This document shows positions 9,418 to 18,548 of a stretch of DNA of 33,393 nt, in pieces. The stretch is from Eubacterium sp. GTDB lineage: Bacteria; Bacillota; Clostridia; Lachnospirales; Lachnospiraceae. Every line of letters begins with the position of its first letter. Within the stretch, counting starts at the first letter, position 1. Location of the stretch: assembly GCA_022791495.1 (NCBI GenBank), contig JAAVZE010000031.1, positions 1-33,393 of the forward strand, written 5' to 3'. The position numbers were made by a program, and so were the translations under genes. The notes under the pieces were generated by a model. That model did not search any database. It saw nothing but the letters and a program-made list of their open reading frames with translations, and was not told the DNA's origin.

Positions 9418-10275
9418 TTATTTATTCAGATCAATCTGGGGAATGATCAGCTCCGCGATTACCCGATGCCCCTCCCGGTTGGGATGGGGATCGATACTCC
9501 GCCAGGAAATCATCATATTGATCAACTTTTCATCGCTGCTTTCAAAAGCCCCCTTCACATCCACCAGTGCATATTTCCGGTATTTCTTAGATTTCTTTTT
9601 CGGGTTAAAGACACTTTGTACCCGCTTCGTCTCAAACCCCTTATTGAGCTTCCTGATATACTGCTCTGCCATTTGTTCCAGGTTTTTAGCGGTCTCTTCT
9701 GAGATGCCAAAGGAAATATCATTACAGGGGTTATAAATATTATTCACAAAAAGCTGTGCGTTGGGGGCATTCTGGCTGATAATATCTAAAATCCCAGGAA
9801 TGTTTTCACTAAATTTCTGACAGGCTTCCGTAAATAAACGGTCTCCATTTTTCTTAAAGTCCTGCAGATCCACATCACGGGACAGATACTGCAGAAGGTC
9901 ATTGGAACCAATGGAAAGGGTAATGAGATCTGCCTTTTGTATCGCCTCCATATAAGAATCATGCTGCTCATTATCTTTATTCTCAAGGATATCCAAAAGC
10001 TCATCACTACGAAGGCCATTTTCCCCAAAATTCTTTAATCGGACGGCGCCATATTGATCCTCAAGTGCCGCTGCCACCCTACCCACATAGGACTCCTTTT
10101 GAACGTCCTCCAGTCCATAGCCACCGGCTATACTGTCTCCTAACGCCACATACTGTACAACCTTATATTCATAATTTCCAGGTTTTGCCGTCGTACAGGG
10201 AATCAATATCACAAACACCAGAATAACGATAACAAAGACACGGACAATTTTCATAGCAAAACCTCCACAAGACAT
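9418..10275 (-). CDS. SGNH/GDSL hydrolase, membrane-anchored or secreted
   Basis: N-terminal hydrophobic segment; 'VALGDSIAGGYG' block I, 'LSIGSNDLLQY' block III, 'SIDPHPNREGHRVIAE' block V. Confidence 0.9.
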   Translation of the reverse strand: MSCGGFAMKIVRVFVIVILVFVILIPCTTAKPGNYEYKVVQYVALGDSIAGGYGLEDVQKESYVGRVAAALEDQYGAVRLKNFGENGLRSDELLDILENKDNEQHDSYMEAIQKADLITLSIGSNDLLQYLSRDVDLQDFKKNGDRLFTEACQKFSENIPGILDIISQNAPNAQLFVNNIYNPCNDISFGISEETAKNLEQMAEQYIRKLNKGFETKRVQSVFNPKKKSKKYRKYALVDVKGAFESSDEKLINMMISWRSIDPHPNREGHRVIAELIIPQIDLNK

Positions 10276-10352
10276 GATCTTGTAGTAGTCTCTCCAGAAA
10301 TGTCCTAATTATTCTGTCGCAGTCTGGTATGAACTGGCGTAACGGCCGCTTT

Positions 10353-11003
10353 TTAAAAGCTCTGAAACAGGCCCAGCACCCCCATCAAAGACGGGTAAAT
10401 CTGCCAGGCGAGCCCTTTCATCTCTTCATTGGGTGCAATCATATCCGGCACCATGATCACCTTCATACCTGCGGCAGAGGCGGAACGGACACCGTGAAAG
10501 GAATCTTCAATGGCATAAACCGCCACAGGATCCAGCCCCATCTCCCTGCAGGCAAGCTCATAGATCTCTGGATGGGGTTTACTGTGAGTCACCATATCAC
10601 CACAGACCACCGTCTCGAAATATTTCAACAGTCCTGCCTGCTCCAGTTCTTCCTCCGCCCTTACTCTTCTTGTAGAAGTTGCGAGCCCGACCCGGTAACC
10701 ATTAATCTTGAGATAACTGAGAAGTTCCCTGGCCCCCCGCTTCACGGGCACTCCTTTTTCTTTCGTCTTTTCCTGAAACAACGCAGAGGCTTTTTCCCGA
10801 AAATGCTCATAATCAAATTCTTCCCCATAGTAGTCCTGGACGATCCTTTTGGTCTCAGCGGAATTGGTACCGATACACCGGCAGAATACCTCATCAATAC
10901 CAGATATTCCATAGCTTTCGCCGGTGATCTTCCAGCAGGCAAGCACCAGTGCCTCGGAATCAAAAATGACACCATCCATATCAAAAATAACAGCCTTATT
11001 CAT
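10353..11003 (-). CDS. HAD family hydrolase (beta-phosphoglucomutase/phosphatase-like)
   Basis: 'AVIFDMDGVIFDSE' and 'YAIEDSFHGVRSASAAGMKVIMVPD'. Confidence 0.9.
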   Translation of the reverse strand: MNKAVIFDMDGVIFDSEALVLACWKITGESYGISGIDEVFCRCIGTNSAETKRIVQDYYGEEFDYEHFREKASALFQEKTKEKGVPVKRGARELLSYLKINGYRVGLATSTRRVRAEEELEQAGLLKYFETVVCGDMVTHSKPHPEIYELACREMGLDPVAVYAIEDSFHGVRSASAAGMKVIMVPDMIAPNEEMKGLAWQIYPSLMGVLGLFQSF

Positions 11004-11109
11004 TGCATGTTCTCCTTTGCATTTCCCTGATAACGATAGAAAAACCAGCCCGACGATGCCATCGAGCCAGTTCTAATTATAATAAAAAATGAAGAAAAGA
11101 TAAAGCCGT

Positions 11110-12870
11110 TTATGGTAATTTGTAAATATTTTTATATTCTTTATATTTTTGATTAAAGTAGGTATCCTCTCCCTTATCAAGAGTGTCAAGATATTCGTGG
11201 GTGTCAAAGGAATCCTCTTTGATCTGGATGACACAGACACCGATATTGGAACAGTGATCTGCCACCCTTTCAAAATTCGTGGTCAGCTCACTGAGGATCA
11301 GTCCCGTCTCAATATTGCATTTTCCATTCTGGAGACGTTTTACGTGGCGTTTTTTCATTTTTTTATTCAATCGGTCCACCACTTCTTCCAGGGGCTCTAT
11401 ATCGTTTGCCAGCTTCTCATCCTCCTCTTCAAAAACACGGATGGAAAGATTAAGAATATCGGATACCGCCCTGGTAAATACCTGAACCTCGCCCACTGCT
11501 TTTTCTGAAAATTTAAGTTTCTGGTCATAGAGTTTCCTTGCTGACTCCTCAATATTTATAGCATGGTCGGAAATCCGTTCAAAATCTCCGATACAGTGGA
11601 GAATCGTAGAAAGACTCCGGCTGTCCTTCTCCGTCAGATTCCGGCTGCTGAGCTTCACCAGATAGCTTCCCAGCAGATCCTCATAATGATCCACCTCGTC
11701 CTCCATCCGGTATACTGCTTTCGCTTTCTTTTCATCGTATTGGTTAATCAGGGACATGGCCTCCGTCAGTGCCTTTTGCGACAATTCTGCCATCACGGCT
11801 GCCACCTGGCGGCAGCGCTCCATGGCAAACGCCGGCTGCTCTAAAAATCTCTCATCCAGAAGAGATCCCATCTCTTTTTTCTCTTTTTCATCTTCATCCT
11901 CACGGATGGAAATATACGCCAGTTTTTCCAATCCCCTGGCAAAAGGAAGAAGGATCAGTGTGGCAAATACATTGAACACCGTATGAATGACCGCGATGCC
12001 TGCTGGTCCCGCCACATCCTCAAAGAAGTCAAAAGAAACAACTGCATTGATGGTATAAAACAGGATCATAAAAACAGTGGTTCCTATTATATTAAAATAA
12101 AGGTGCACCAGCGCCGCCCGTCTGGCATTTTTACTGGCTCCGATACTGGATATCAGTGCAGTTACACAGGTTCCGATGTTCTGTCCCAGAATGATAGGAA
12201 AGGCTGTCCCATAAGTGATGGATCCCGTAGCGCAAAGCGCCTGCAGGATACCTACAGAGGCAGAGGAACTCTGGATCACTGCTGTGAGAAATGCGCCAGC
12301 CAGCATGCCCAGTACTGGATTGGAGAACATCGTAAGAACTCCCGTAAACTCCGGAACATCTGCCAGAGGCTTCACCGCACCGCTCATTGTATCCATTCCA
12401 AACATCAGCACCGCAAAGCCGATTAGGATCATCCCGATATCTTTCTTCTTCTGGCTGTTAAGAAACATGATAAATACGATACCCACCAATGCCAGAACCG
12501 GAGCAAAGTTAGAAGGCTTTAAAAACTGCATAAAAAGACTGTCACTCTCGATGCCCGAAAGGCTGAGGATCCATGAGGTGATTGTCGTACCGATATTGGC
12601 ACCCATAATGATTCCGATGGCCTGATTGAGCTTCATAATCCCCGAATTTACGAACCCCACCACCATCACTGTGGTGGCGGAAGATGATTGAATCACCGCC
12701 GTAACCATAGCTCCCAGAAGCACCGCCTTGACCGGATTGGAAGTCAGTTTTTCTAAAATCCCTTCAAGCTTTCCTCCTGACACCTTGGTCAGTCCTTCTC
12801 CCATCGTGTGCATTCCATACAAAAATAATGCCAGTCCACCGAGCATAGTCAGTACATCAAAGATATCCAT
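11110..12870 (-). CDS. Na/Pi cotransporter family protein with C-terminal PhoU-like domain
   Basis: Duplicated 'AVIQSSSATTVMVVGFVNSG' / 'AVIQSSSASVGILQAL' motifs; C-terminal helical PhoU-like region. Confidence 0.93.
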   Translation of the reverse strand: MDIFDVLTMLGGLALFLYGMHTMGEGLTKVSGGKLEGILEKLTSNPVKAVLLGAMVTAVIQSSSATTVMVVGFVNSGIMKLNQAIGIIMGANIGTTITSWILSLSGIESDSLFMQFLKPSNFAPVLALVGIVFIMFLNSQKKKDIGMILIGFAVLMFGMDTMSGAVKPLADVPEFTGVLTMFSNPVLGMLAGAFLTAVIQSSSASVGILQALCATGSITYGTAFPIILGQNIGTCVTALISSIGASKNARRAALVHLYFNIIGTTVFMILFYTINAVVSFDFFEDVAGPAGIAVIHTVFNVFATLILLPFARGLEKLAYISIREDEDEKEKKEMGSLLDERFLEQPAFAMERCRQVAAVMAELSQKALTEAMSLINQYDEKKAKAVYRMEDEVDHYEDLLGSYLVKLSSRNLTEKDSRSLSTILHCIGDFERISDHAINIEESARKLYDQKLKFSEKAVGEVQVFTRAVSDILNLSIRVFEEEDEKLANDIEPLEEVVDRLNKKMKKRHVKRLQNGKCNIETGLILSELTTNFERVADHCSNIGVCVIQIKEDSFDTHEYLDTLDKGEDTYFNQKYKEYKNIYKLP

Positions 12871-12916
12871 AGGTTTCTCCTTTCAGCTTCTCCATCCTGT
12901 ATATTCATTTACACAG

Positions 12917-12958
12917 GTTCAAATGCCTTATCACGCGAGCATGAACGGCATTTTGAAC
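12917..12958 (-). other. Hairpin in 5' leader of Na/Pi cotransporter gene
   Basis: Minus strand GTTCAAAATGCC ... GGCATTTGAAC, 11-12 nt arms with one bulge, 19-nt loop containing CATGCTCGCGTG. Confidence 0.55.
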
Positions 12959-13034
12959 TTTTGACCCTTGCATTATCATATTATTATACGTATGTAAATT
13001 TCAAATATACGCCGGGTAAATTTCATGTAAAATG

Positions 13035-14345
13035 TTAGTAAAGGAGCTGATAGGCTTCTTTTAAGATCGAAAGAGATCCAAATATAAACACTGCTCTTGT
13101 AGCATCCTGTTCCCCAGAGTCCTCTCTTCTATCACCTTCTAATACCCGTCCCAGGGCCTCTTTCATTGAATCACAGGGCTCTGCTTCCACGCCTCTGCAC
13201 GCCAGCTCACCAGCGAGGATCTCTGCTGAAAGTCCCCGTTTTGATGGTGGTGTTATGGTATATATTTTTTCAAAGATACCCTCCGCCAGTTCTGCCATCT
13301 TTTTATAGTCTTTGTCTTCAAATACCCCCATAATTCCGATTTTTTTATTTTTTTTATAATAGGATGATACAGATTCACAAAAAGAATACATGGCGGCCGG
13401 ATTGTGGGCTCCGTCTGCCACCACCACCGGATCCTGGCTGATCTTCTCGAACCGTCCCTGCCATATGGTGTGTTCAAATCCTTTCCGCAGCTGCTGTGGC
13501 GATATATCATATCTTCCCTTTAGCTGTCCGATACACTCCAGGGCGAGGCAGGCATTTTCCACCTGAAAGGTTCCTGCCAGTGCAATACGGATTTCCTGCC
13601 AGGAATCATAATCAAAAAGAGAGCCTTCTGAATCCGTCTCCCGGATGCAGATCTGTTCCAGACGAACTTCCGTCATCGTTGTATTCTTCTGTATACATGC
13701 GCGATGCAGACATTCCTTCACCACCTGCTCTGTCTGGCACGCCACCACCGGAACCTTCTCTTTTATGATTCCCGCCTTTTCCACCGCTATTTTCTCTAAC
13801 GTATCCCCAAGAAACTTCATGTGGTCCATCGCCACTGGTGTGATAACGGAACAGACCACATTTTCTACTACATTAGTAGAATCAAGTCTGCCTCCCATCC
13901 CTGTCTCCAGAACCACAACATCACAATGCCATCCCGCAAAGGCAAGAAATGCGACCGCCGTCTCGGCCTCAAATTCCGTGGGCAGAACCTCCCCTGCCTC
14001 CTGCATGTTACAGATCACCGCCTGTACTTTGGAGAATACATGTGAAAAATCCTCCTCCGATATATACACAACTTTTTCTCCCTGCATCCAACGGATCTTT
14101 TCCCGCTCCTCAAAAACTGCCGGCGACACATACCTTCCCACTTTGTAACCGGCATATGCCAGCGCTGTACTGATAAAGGATGCAGTAGATCCCTTTCCGT
14201 TGGTTCCCGCAATGTGAATAAACTGCAGCTTTTTCTGGGGATCACCCAAAAGCTCCAACAGCCGTTTTGTCGTATCCAGTCCCAGCCGGATCTTCGCTCC
14301 GGCGGGGACGTTTTGTATATGATCCATGGACTCCTCCTTATTCAT
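13035..14345 (-). CDS. folC: Bifunctional folylpolyglutamate synthase/dihydrofolate synthase
   Basis: 'FIHIAGTNGKGSTASFISTALAYAGYKVGRYVSP', 'VVLETGMGGRLDSTNVV', 'VVADGAHNPAA'. Confidence 0.95.
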   Translation of the reverse strand: MNKEESMDHIQNVPAGAKIRLGLDTTKRLLELLGDPQKKLQFIHIAGTNGKGSTASFISTALAYAGYKVGRYVSPAVFEEREKIRWMQGEKVVYISEEDFSHVFSKVQAVICNMQEAGEVLPTEFEAETAVAFLAFAGWHCDVVVLETGMGGRLDSTNVVENVVCSVITPVAMDHMKFLGDTLEKIAVEKAGIIKEKVPVVACQTEQVVKECLHRACIQKNTTMTEVRLEQICIRETDSEGSLFDYDSWQEIRIALAGTFQVENACLALECIGQLKGRYDISPQQLRKGFEHTIWQGRFEKISQDPVVVADGAHNPAAMYSFCESVSSYYKKNKKIGIMGVFEDKDYKKMAELAEGIFEKIYTITPPSKRGLSAEILAGELACRGVEAEPCDSMKEALGRVLEGDRREDSGEQDATRAVFIFGSLSILKEAYQLLY

Positions 14346-14360
14346 ATTTTGCTTTTGTCA

Positions 14361-14399
14361 AAAAGAGAACACCCCCTTTTAAAAGGAGGTGCTCTTTTT
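14361..14399 (-). terminator. Rho-independent terminator after ABC ATPase gene
   Basis: Minus strand AAAAAGAGCACCTCC-ttttaaaa-GGGGGTGTTCTCTTTTT, abutting the TAA stop at 14398. Confidence 0.85.
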
Positions 14400-15192
14400 A
14401 TGACAGCAGCATCCTGTCATTGTCCATATCCTCACCGCTTGCCATGGCAAACTTGTGAAGCAGGTCATCCACCGTCAGTTTCTTCTTTTCCTCTCCGGAT
14501 ATATCCAGGATGATCTTTCCACTATTCATCATAATCAGACGGTTTCCATTGGCAATGGCATCCCGCATGTTATGTGTAATCATTAACGTAGTAAGATTAT
14601 CTTTTTTAATGATATTATTCGTTGTCTCCAGCACCTTAGCCGCCGTTTTTGGATCCAGGGCTGCCGTATGCTCGTCCAGCAGAAGAAGTCTCGGCTTTTT
14701 CAACGTCGCCATCAGAAGAGTGACTGCCTGTCTCTGACCACCAGACAACAGTCCAACCTTAGAAGTAAGGCGGTTCTCCAGCCCCAGGTCTAAAATCTTT
14801 AGAAGTTCTCTAAAATGTTCTCTTTCCTGTTTGGAGATGCCTCTCCGAAGTCCCCTGCTCTTTCCCCGCCGCATAGCAAGGGCAAGATTTTCATCAATTC
14901 CCATCGTAGCTGAGGTTCCCATCATCGGATCCTGAAATACCCGTCCAAGAAAAGCTGCCCTCTTATTCTCCGGCATTTTGGTGACATCATTGCCATCGAT
15001 GACAATATTTCCCTCATCCACATACCACACCCCGGCAAGGGCATTCAAAAGAGTGGATTTTCCGGCACCATTACCACCGATCACCGTCACAAAATCTCCT
15101 TCGTTCAGTTTCAGAGAGAGACCATCCAGTGCCAGCTTCTCATTTACTGTCCCCGGATTAAAGGTTTTATAAATTTGATTTACTTCCAGCAT
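14398..15192 (-). CDS. ABC transporter ATP-binding protein (TrpZ-like)
   Basis: Walker A 'GGNGAGKST', signature 'LLSGGQRQAVTL', Walker B 'LLLLDEHTAALDP'. Confidence 0.92.
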   Translation of the reverse strand: MLEVNQIYKTFNPGTVNEKLALDGLSLKLNEGDFVTVIGGNGAGKSTLLNALAGVWYVDEGNIVIDGNDVTKMPENKRAAFLGRVFQDPMMGTSATMGIDENLALAMRRGKSRGLRRGISKQEREHFRELLKILDLGLENRLTSKVGLLSGGQRQAVTLLMATLKKPRLLLLDEHTAALDPKTAAKVLETTNNIIKKDNLTTLMITHNMRDAIANGNRLIMMNSGKIILDISGEEKKKLTVDDLLHKFAMASGEDMDNDRMLLS

Positions 15193-15193
15193 G

Positions 15194-16126
15194 TCAGGCC
15201 ACCCCTCTCTTCACTGGTTTTACCAGATATTTTTTCTTCCAGTATGGAAGAGCAAGAAACAGTGCCACTACCACAGCAGAGAGAAGCTTCAGCAGGTCGG
15301 TATCCATACCGAACCAGATCACCACCTGCAGCACAACATAGTAGATCACCGCTCCCAAAACCACGCTGAGCAGTTTCAGGGCAAAATTACGGAAAATTCT
15401 TTCAAATACAACTTTTCCGATGATCACTGCCGCCAGTCCGATGACGATGGCTCCACGGCCCATATTGATATCTGCAAATCCCTGATACTGGGAGCAGAGT
15501 GCTCCCGACAGTGCCACCAGCCCATTGGAGATCATCAGTCCCAGAACTACATTCCAGTTTGTGTTGATTCCCTGAGCACGGCTCATATTCGGATTACATC
15601 CGGTAGCTCTCAGCGAGCATCCAAGCTCTGTGCCAAAAAACCAATACAGGATACCAATGATCACGATACAGAAGATCGACACCACAAAGATGGAATTCTG
15701 ATACAAGGGTACATTTTTCACGTGGCGGAGAGATACCAGCAGATCATAATTCATAACACTGATCGCCTGATTTGCTTTTCCCATAATCTTCAAGTTGACA
15801 GAATACAGAGCAAGCTGGGTAAGAATTCCGGCAAGAATGGCAGGGATCCCCATAAACGTATGTAAAATTCCTGTCACCAGTCCAGCCAACATTCCCGCCG
15901 CCAGCGCGGCCAGCATACTCACCCATACATTGTATCCGTTCAACATCATCATAATACTTACCGCACCGCCGGTACAGAGCGACCCGTCCACGGTAAGGTC
16001 TGCTACATCCAGAATTTTATATGTGATATACACGCCGATGGCCATGATTCCCCAGATCAATCCCTGTGCTGCCGCACCGGGCATGGCACTCAGCAATACT
16101 GAAATATCCAAATCGCCTTCCTCCAA
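15194..16126 (-). CDS. ABC transporter permease (TrpY/BPD_transp_2-like)
   Basis: Multi-pass protein, 'GLIWGIMAIGVYITYKILDVADLTVDGSLCTGGAV'; adjacent to the ATPase and binding protein genes. Confidence 0.9.
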   Translation of the reverse strand: MEEGDLDISVLLSAMPGAAAQGLIWGIMAIGVYITYKILDVADLTVDGSLCTGGAVSIMMMLNGYNVWVSMLAALAAGMLAGLVTGILHTFMGIPAILAGILTQLALYSVNLKIMGKANQAISVMNYDLLVSLRHVKNVPLYQNSIFVVSIFCIVIIGILYWFFGTELGCSLRATGCNPNMSRAQGINTNWNVVLGLMISNGLVALSGALCSQYQGFADINMGRGAIVIGLAAVIIGKVVFERIFRNFALKLLSVVLGAVIYYVVLQVVIWFGMDTDLLKLLSAVVVALFLALPYWKKKYLVKPVKRGVA

Positions 16127-16144
16127 ATCACTGAGGAAAAAGAA

Positions 16145-17149
16145 TTATTCTTTTTCCTCAGTCTCTATTTTCTCATAGCCTTCCGGAATCTCCAAATTCA
16201 ATTCCTTACATATGCTTTCATTGTACTGTTTCGTCACCTTAGGAGCGTATTTTACCGGCATAGATGATACGTCGGTGCCGTTTACAAGGATGTCGTATGC
16301 CATTTCTCCTGTTGTGTATCCTAAATCATAATAACTGATGGAAAGTGTCGCCACACCACAGCCTTTGCACATCCCCACTTCACCAACTACCACCGGAACG
16401 CCTGCCGGCACACAAGTGTTTTTCACTACTTCCGTGTTGGCTGCCGCCGTATTGTCGGTAGGAATGTAGATCACTTCACTGTTCTTCGCCGCACTGGCGA
16501 TCACAGAGGCAATATCATTGGAATCCACAAAGGAATAATTGGTACAGGTATATCCATCTTTTTCAAGATAGGTCTTGATTGTCTCAACCTGATACAGTGA
16601 GTTTGCCTCTGCTGAACAGTAGAACAATCCAATTTTCTTGGCTTCCGGGAACAATTCTTTGATCATGGCTGCCTGCTCGTCCAGGGGCGCAAGGTCAGAA
16701 GTTCCGGATACATTGATCCCTGTGCTTCCTTTCCAGTCCTTGATGTCCAGCGCCGTGGCATAGTCAGTCACAGAAGTTCCAAGGATCGGAATATCCACAG
16801 TACCGGAAACAGCTGCCTGAAGAGGTGCTGTGGCATTGGCAAGGATCAGGTCTACATTTCCAGAAACAAAAGAATTGATGATAGTAGCGCAGGTGGGTGA
16901 GTCTCCCTGGGCGTTCTGTTCGTCAAATTTGACTTTATCCCCAAGTTTCTCTGTCAACGCATCCTTAAATCCTTTGGTTGCCGCATCCAGCGCATCGTGC
17001 TGTACCAGCTGGCAGATGCCGACGTTATAAGTCTTTCCATCATCCCCGCTGCCAGATTCTGAAGTTCCTTTTTCCGCTCCGCCACAGGCAGTCAGTGATA
17101 AGCTCATCACTGCCGTCAGTGCCATCGCGATTATCTTTTTACATTTCAT
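16145..17149 (-). CDS. ABC transporter substrate-binding lipoprotein (TrpX-like)
   Basis: Lipoprotein signal 'MALTAVMSLSLTACGG'; 'YNVGICQLVQHDALDAATKGFKDAL', 'IIGLFYCSAEANS'-type core of the TrpX family. Confidence 0.9.
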   Translation of the reverse strand: MKCKKIIAMALTAVMSLSLTACGGAEKGTSESGSGDDGKTYNVGICQLVQHDALDAATKGFKDALTEKLGDKVKFDEQNAQGDSPTCATIINSFVSGNVDLILANATAPLQAAVSGTVDIPILGTSVTDYATALDIKDWKGSTGINVSGTSDLAPLDEQAAMIKELFPEAKKIGLFYCSAEANSLYQVETIKTYLEKDGYTCTNYSFVDSNDIASVIASAAKNSEVIYIPTDNTAAANTEVVKNTCVPAGVPVVVGEVGMCKGCGVATLSISYYDLGYTTGEMAYDILVNGTDVSSMPVKYAPKVTKQYNESICKELNLEIPEGYEKIETEEKE

Positions 17150-17165
17150 CTTTTACCTCATTTCT

Positions 17166-17327
17166 GCGCTGCTTTTTACGCATAAAAAGAACTAAAGTTC
17201 TTGCAATGTTTGTGCAAGCAGCGCGCAGCCACAAACTTGCCGAGTGAAAATTTATTTTTCACACTTTTCTCCTTTATATTTATACCCGCGCGGGCGATAA
17301 GCCAGATTCCGACACAAAGAATCTGGC
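17166..17327 (-). repeat. Hairpin-rich intergenic element (candidate structured RNA or dispersed repeat)
   Basis: Several inverted repeats: GCGCTGCTT(17166-17174)/AAGCAGCGC(17216-17224), enclosing AAGAAC-TTTA-GTTCTT and CTTGCA/TGCAAG; GTGAAAA(17244-17250)/TTTTCAC(17256-17262); CCCGCGCGGG(17285-17294); GCCAGATT(17301-17308)/AATCTGGC(17320-17327). Confidence 0.5.
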
Positions 17328-17381
17328 ACGCAAAATCTATACTACAGACTTTGCTGATCCCGCCCCAGCTTTGATTACGGA

Positions 17382-18548
17382 TCACTTAATGATTCTTACC
17401 TTGATCACACCATCGATGGCTTCCAGATCCTTCACGATTGCTTCCGTTGCCACACTGCAGATATCGAAGATCGTGTAGGCGAAATCCCCCCGGCTCTTAT
17501 TGACCATGTTCTCAATATTGATTCCATCCTTTGCAAATACATTCGTAAACTTGGAGAGCATGGAGTGGACATTTTTATGTGCCACGGCGATACGTCCCTC
17601 TGTGGTACAAACCCCGGCATCACAGGTCGGATAATTGACAGAATTCACAATGTTTCCATTTTCCATAAATTCCCGTATCTGTTTTACTGCCATTTTGGCG
17701 CAGTTATCCTCCGACTCCTGTGTAGATGCTCCCAGATGCGGTGTGACAATGGTGTTTGGAAGAGCTGCTGTCGTCGGATTCGGGAAATCCACCACATATT
17801 TTTTCACTTTGCCGCTCTCCAATGCCGCCTTCATATCCGGCTCATTGACCAGGGTATCTCTGGAGAAATTCAGGAATACCACGCCATCCTTCATCTTATC
17901 AAAAGCTTCTTTATCAAACATTCCCTTGGTGGAATCCAGAAGAGGCACGTGAACGGTAATAAAATCACATTCGCTGTAGATCTCTTCATAGGTTTTCACA
18001 AGAGTAATGTCCCTGGACATATTCAGCGCATTATCTACGGAAAGATATGGATCACATCCATATACCTCCATGCCCAGACGGTTTGCCGCATTTGCCACCA
18101 GCACGCCGATGGCGCCAAGGCCGATAATACCAAGTTTTTTACCTGAGATCTCGGTCCCGGCAAAGGCCTTCTTCGCCTTTTCAGCTGTCTTGGCGATATC
18201 TCCATCCTCTTTATTGTCCTTCACCCACTCGATACCACCGACAATATCACGGGAAGCAAGGATCATAGCTGCCACAACCAGCTCCTTTACACCATTGGCA
18301 TTCGCTCCCGGTGTATTAAACACAACAATTCCTTTTTCTGCACACTTCTCCAGCGGAATATTATTGACGCCGGCACCGGCTCTCGCTACGGCGGTCAAAT
18401 GATCCGGCAGCTCCATATCGTGCATAGAGGCGCTTCTCACCAGCACAGCCTCCGCTGCATTTACATCCTCTACAATCTCATATTTATCATCCAGAAGATC
18501 CAGACCGCATGCTGCGATCGGATTCAGGCAGTTCACTTTTATACTCAT
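17382..18548 (-). CDS. serA: D-3-phosphoglycerate dehydrogenase with C-terminal ACT-like domain
   Basis: 'GKKLGIIGLGAIGVLVANAANRLGMEVYGCDPYL', 'VVDFPNPTTAALPNTIVTPHLGASTQESEDN', C-terminal 'GINIENMVNKSRGDFAYTIFDI'. Confidence 0.94.
   Translation of the reverse strand: MSIKVNCLNPIAACGLDLLDDKYEIVEDVNAAEAVLVRSASMHDMELPDHLTAVARAGAGVNNIPLEKCAEKGIVVFNTPGANANGVKELVVAAMILASRDIVGGIEWVKDNKEDGDIAKTAEKAKKAFAGTEISGKKLGIIGLGAIGVLVANAANRLGMEVYGCDPYLSVDNALNMSRDITLVKTYEEIYSECDFITVHVPLLDSTKGMFDKEAFDKMKDGVVFLNFSRDTLVNEPDMKAALESGKVKKYVVDFPNPTTAALPNTIVTPHLGASTQESEDNCAKMAVKQIREFMENGNIVNSVNYPTCDAGVCTTEGRIAVAHKNVHSMLSKFTNVFAKDGINIENMVNKSRGDFAYTIFDICSVATEAIVKDLEAIDGVIKVRIIK

Noticed and set aside
10329-11030. Plus-strand 233-aa ORF antisense to HAD hydrolase
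   Set aside because: The minus-strand HAD motifs are unambiguous; the antisense ORF has no RBS or recognizable domain.
15191-15865. Plus-strand 224-aa ORF antisense to ABC permease
   Set aside because: Shadow ORF of a clear membrane protein gene; no independent support.
17176-17385. 69-aa ORF in serA/trpX spacer (GTG start)
   Set aside because: No RBS, overlaps several inverted repeats, unlikely composition; better explained as a structured or repeat element.
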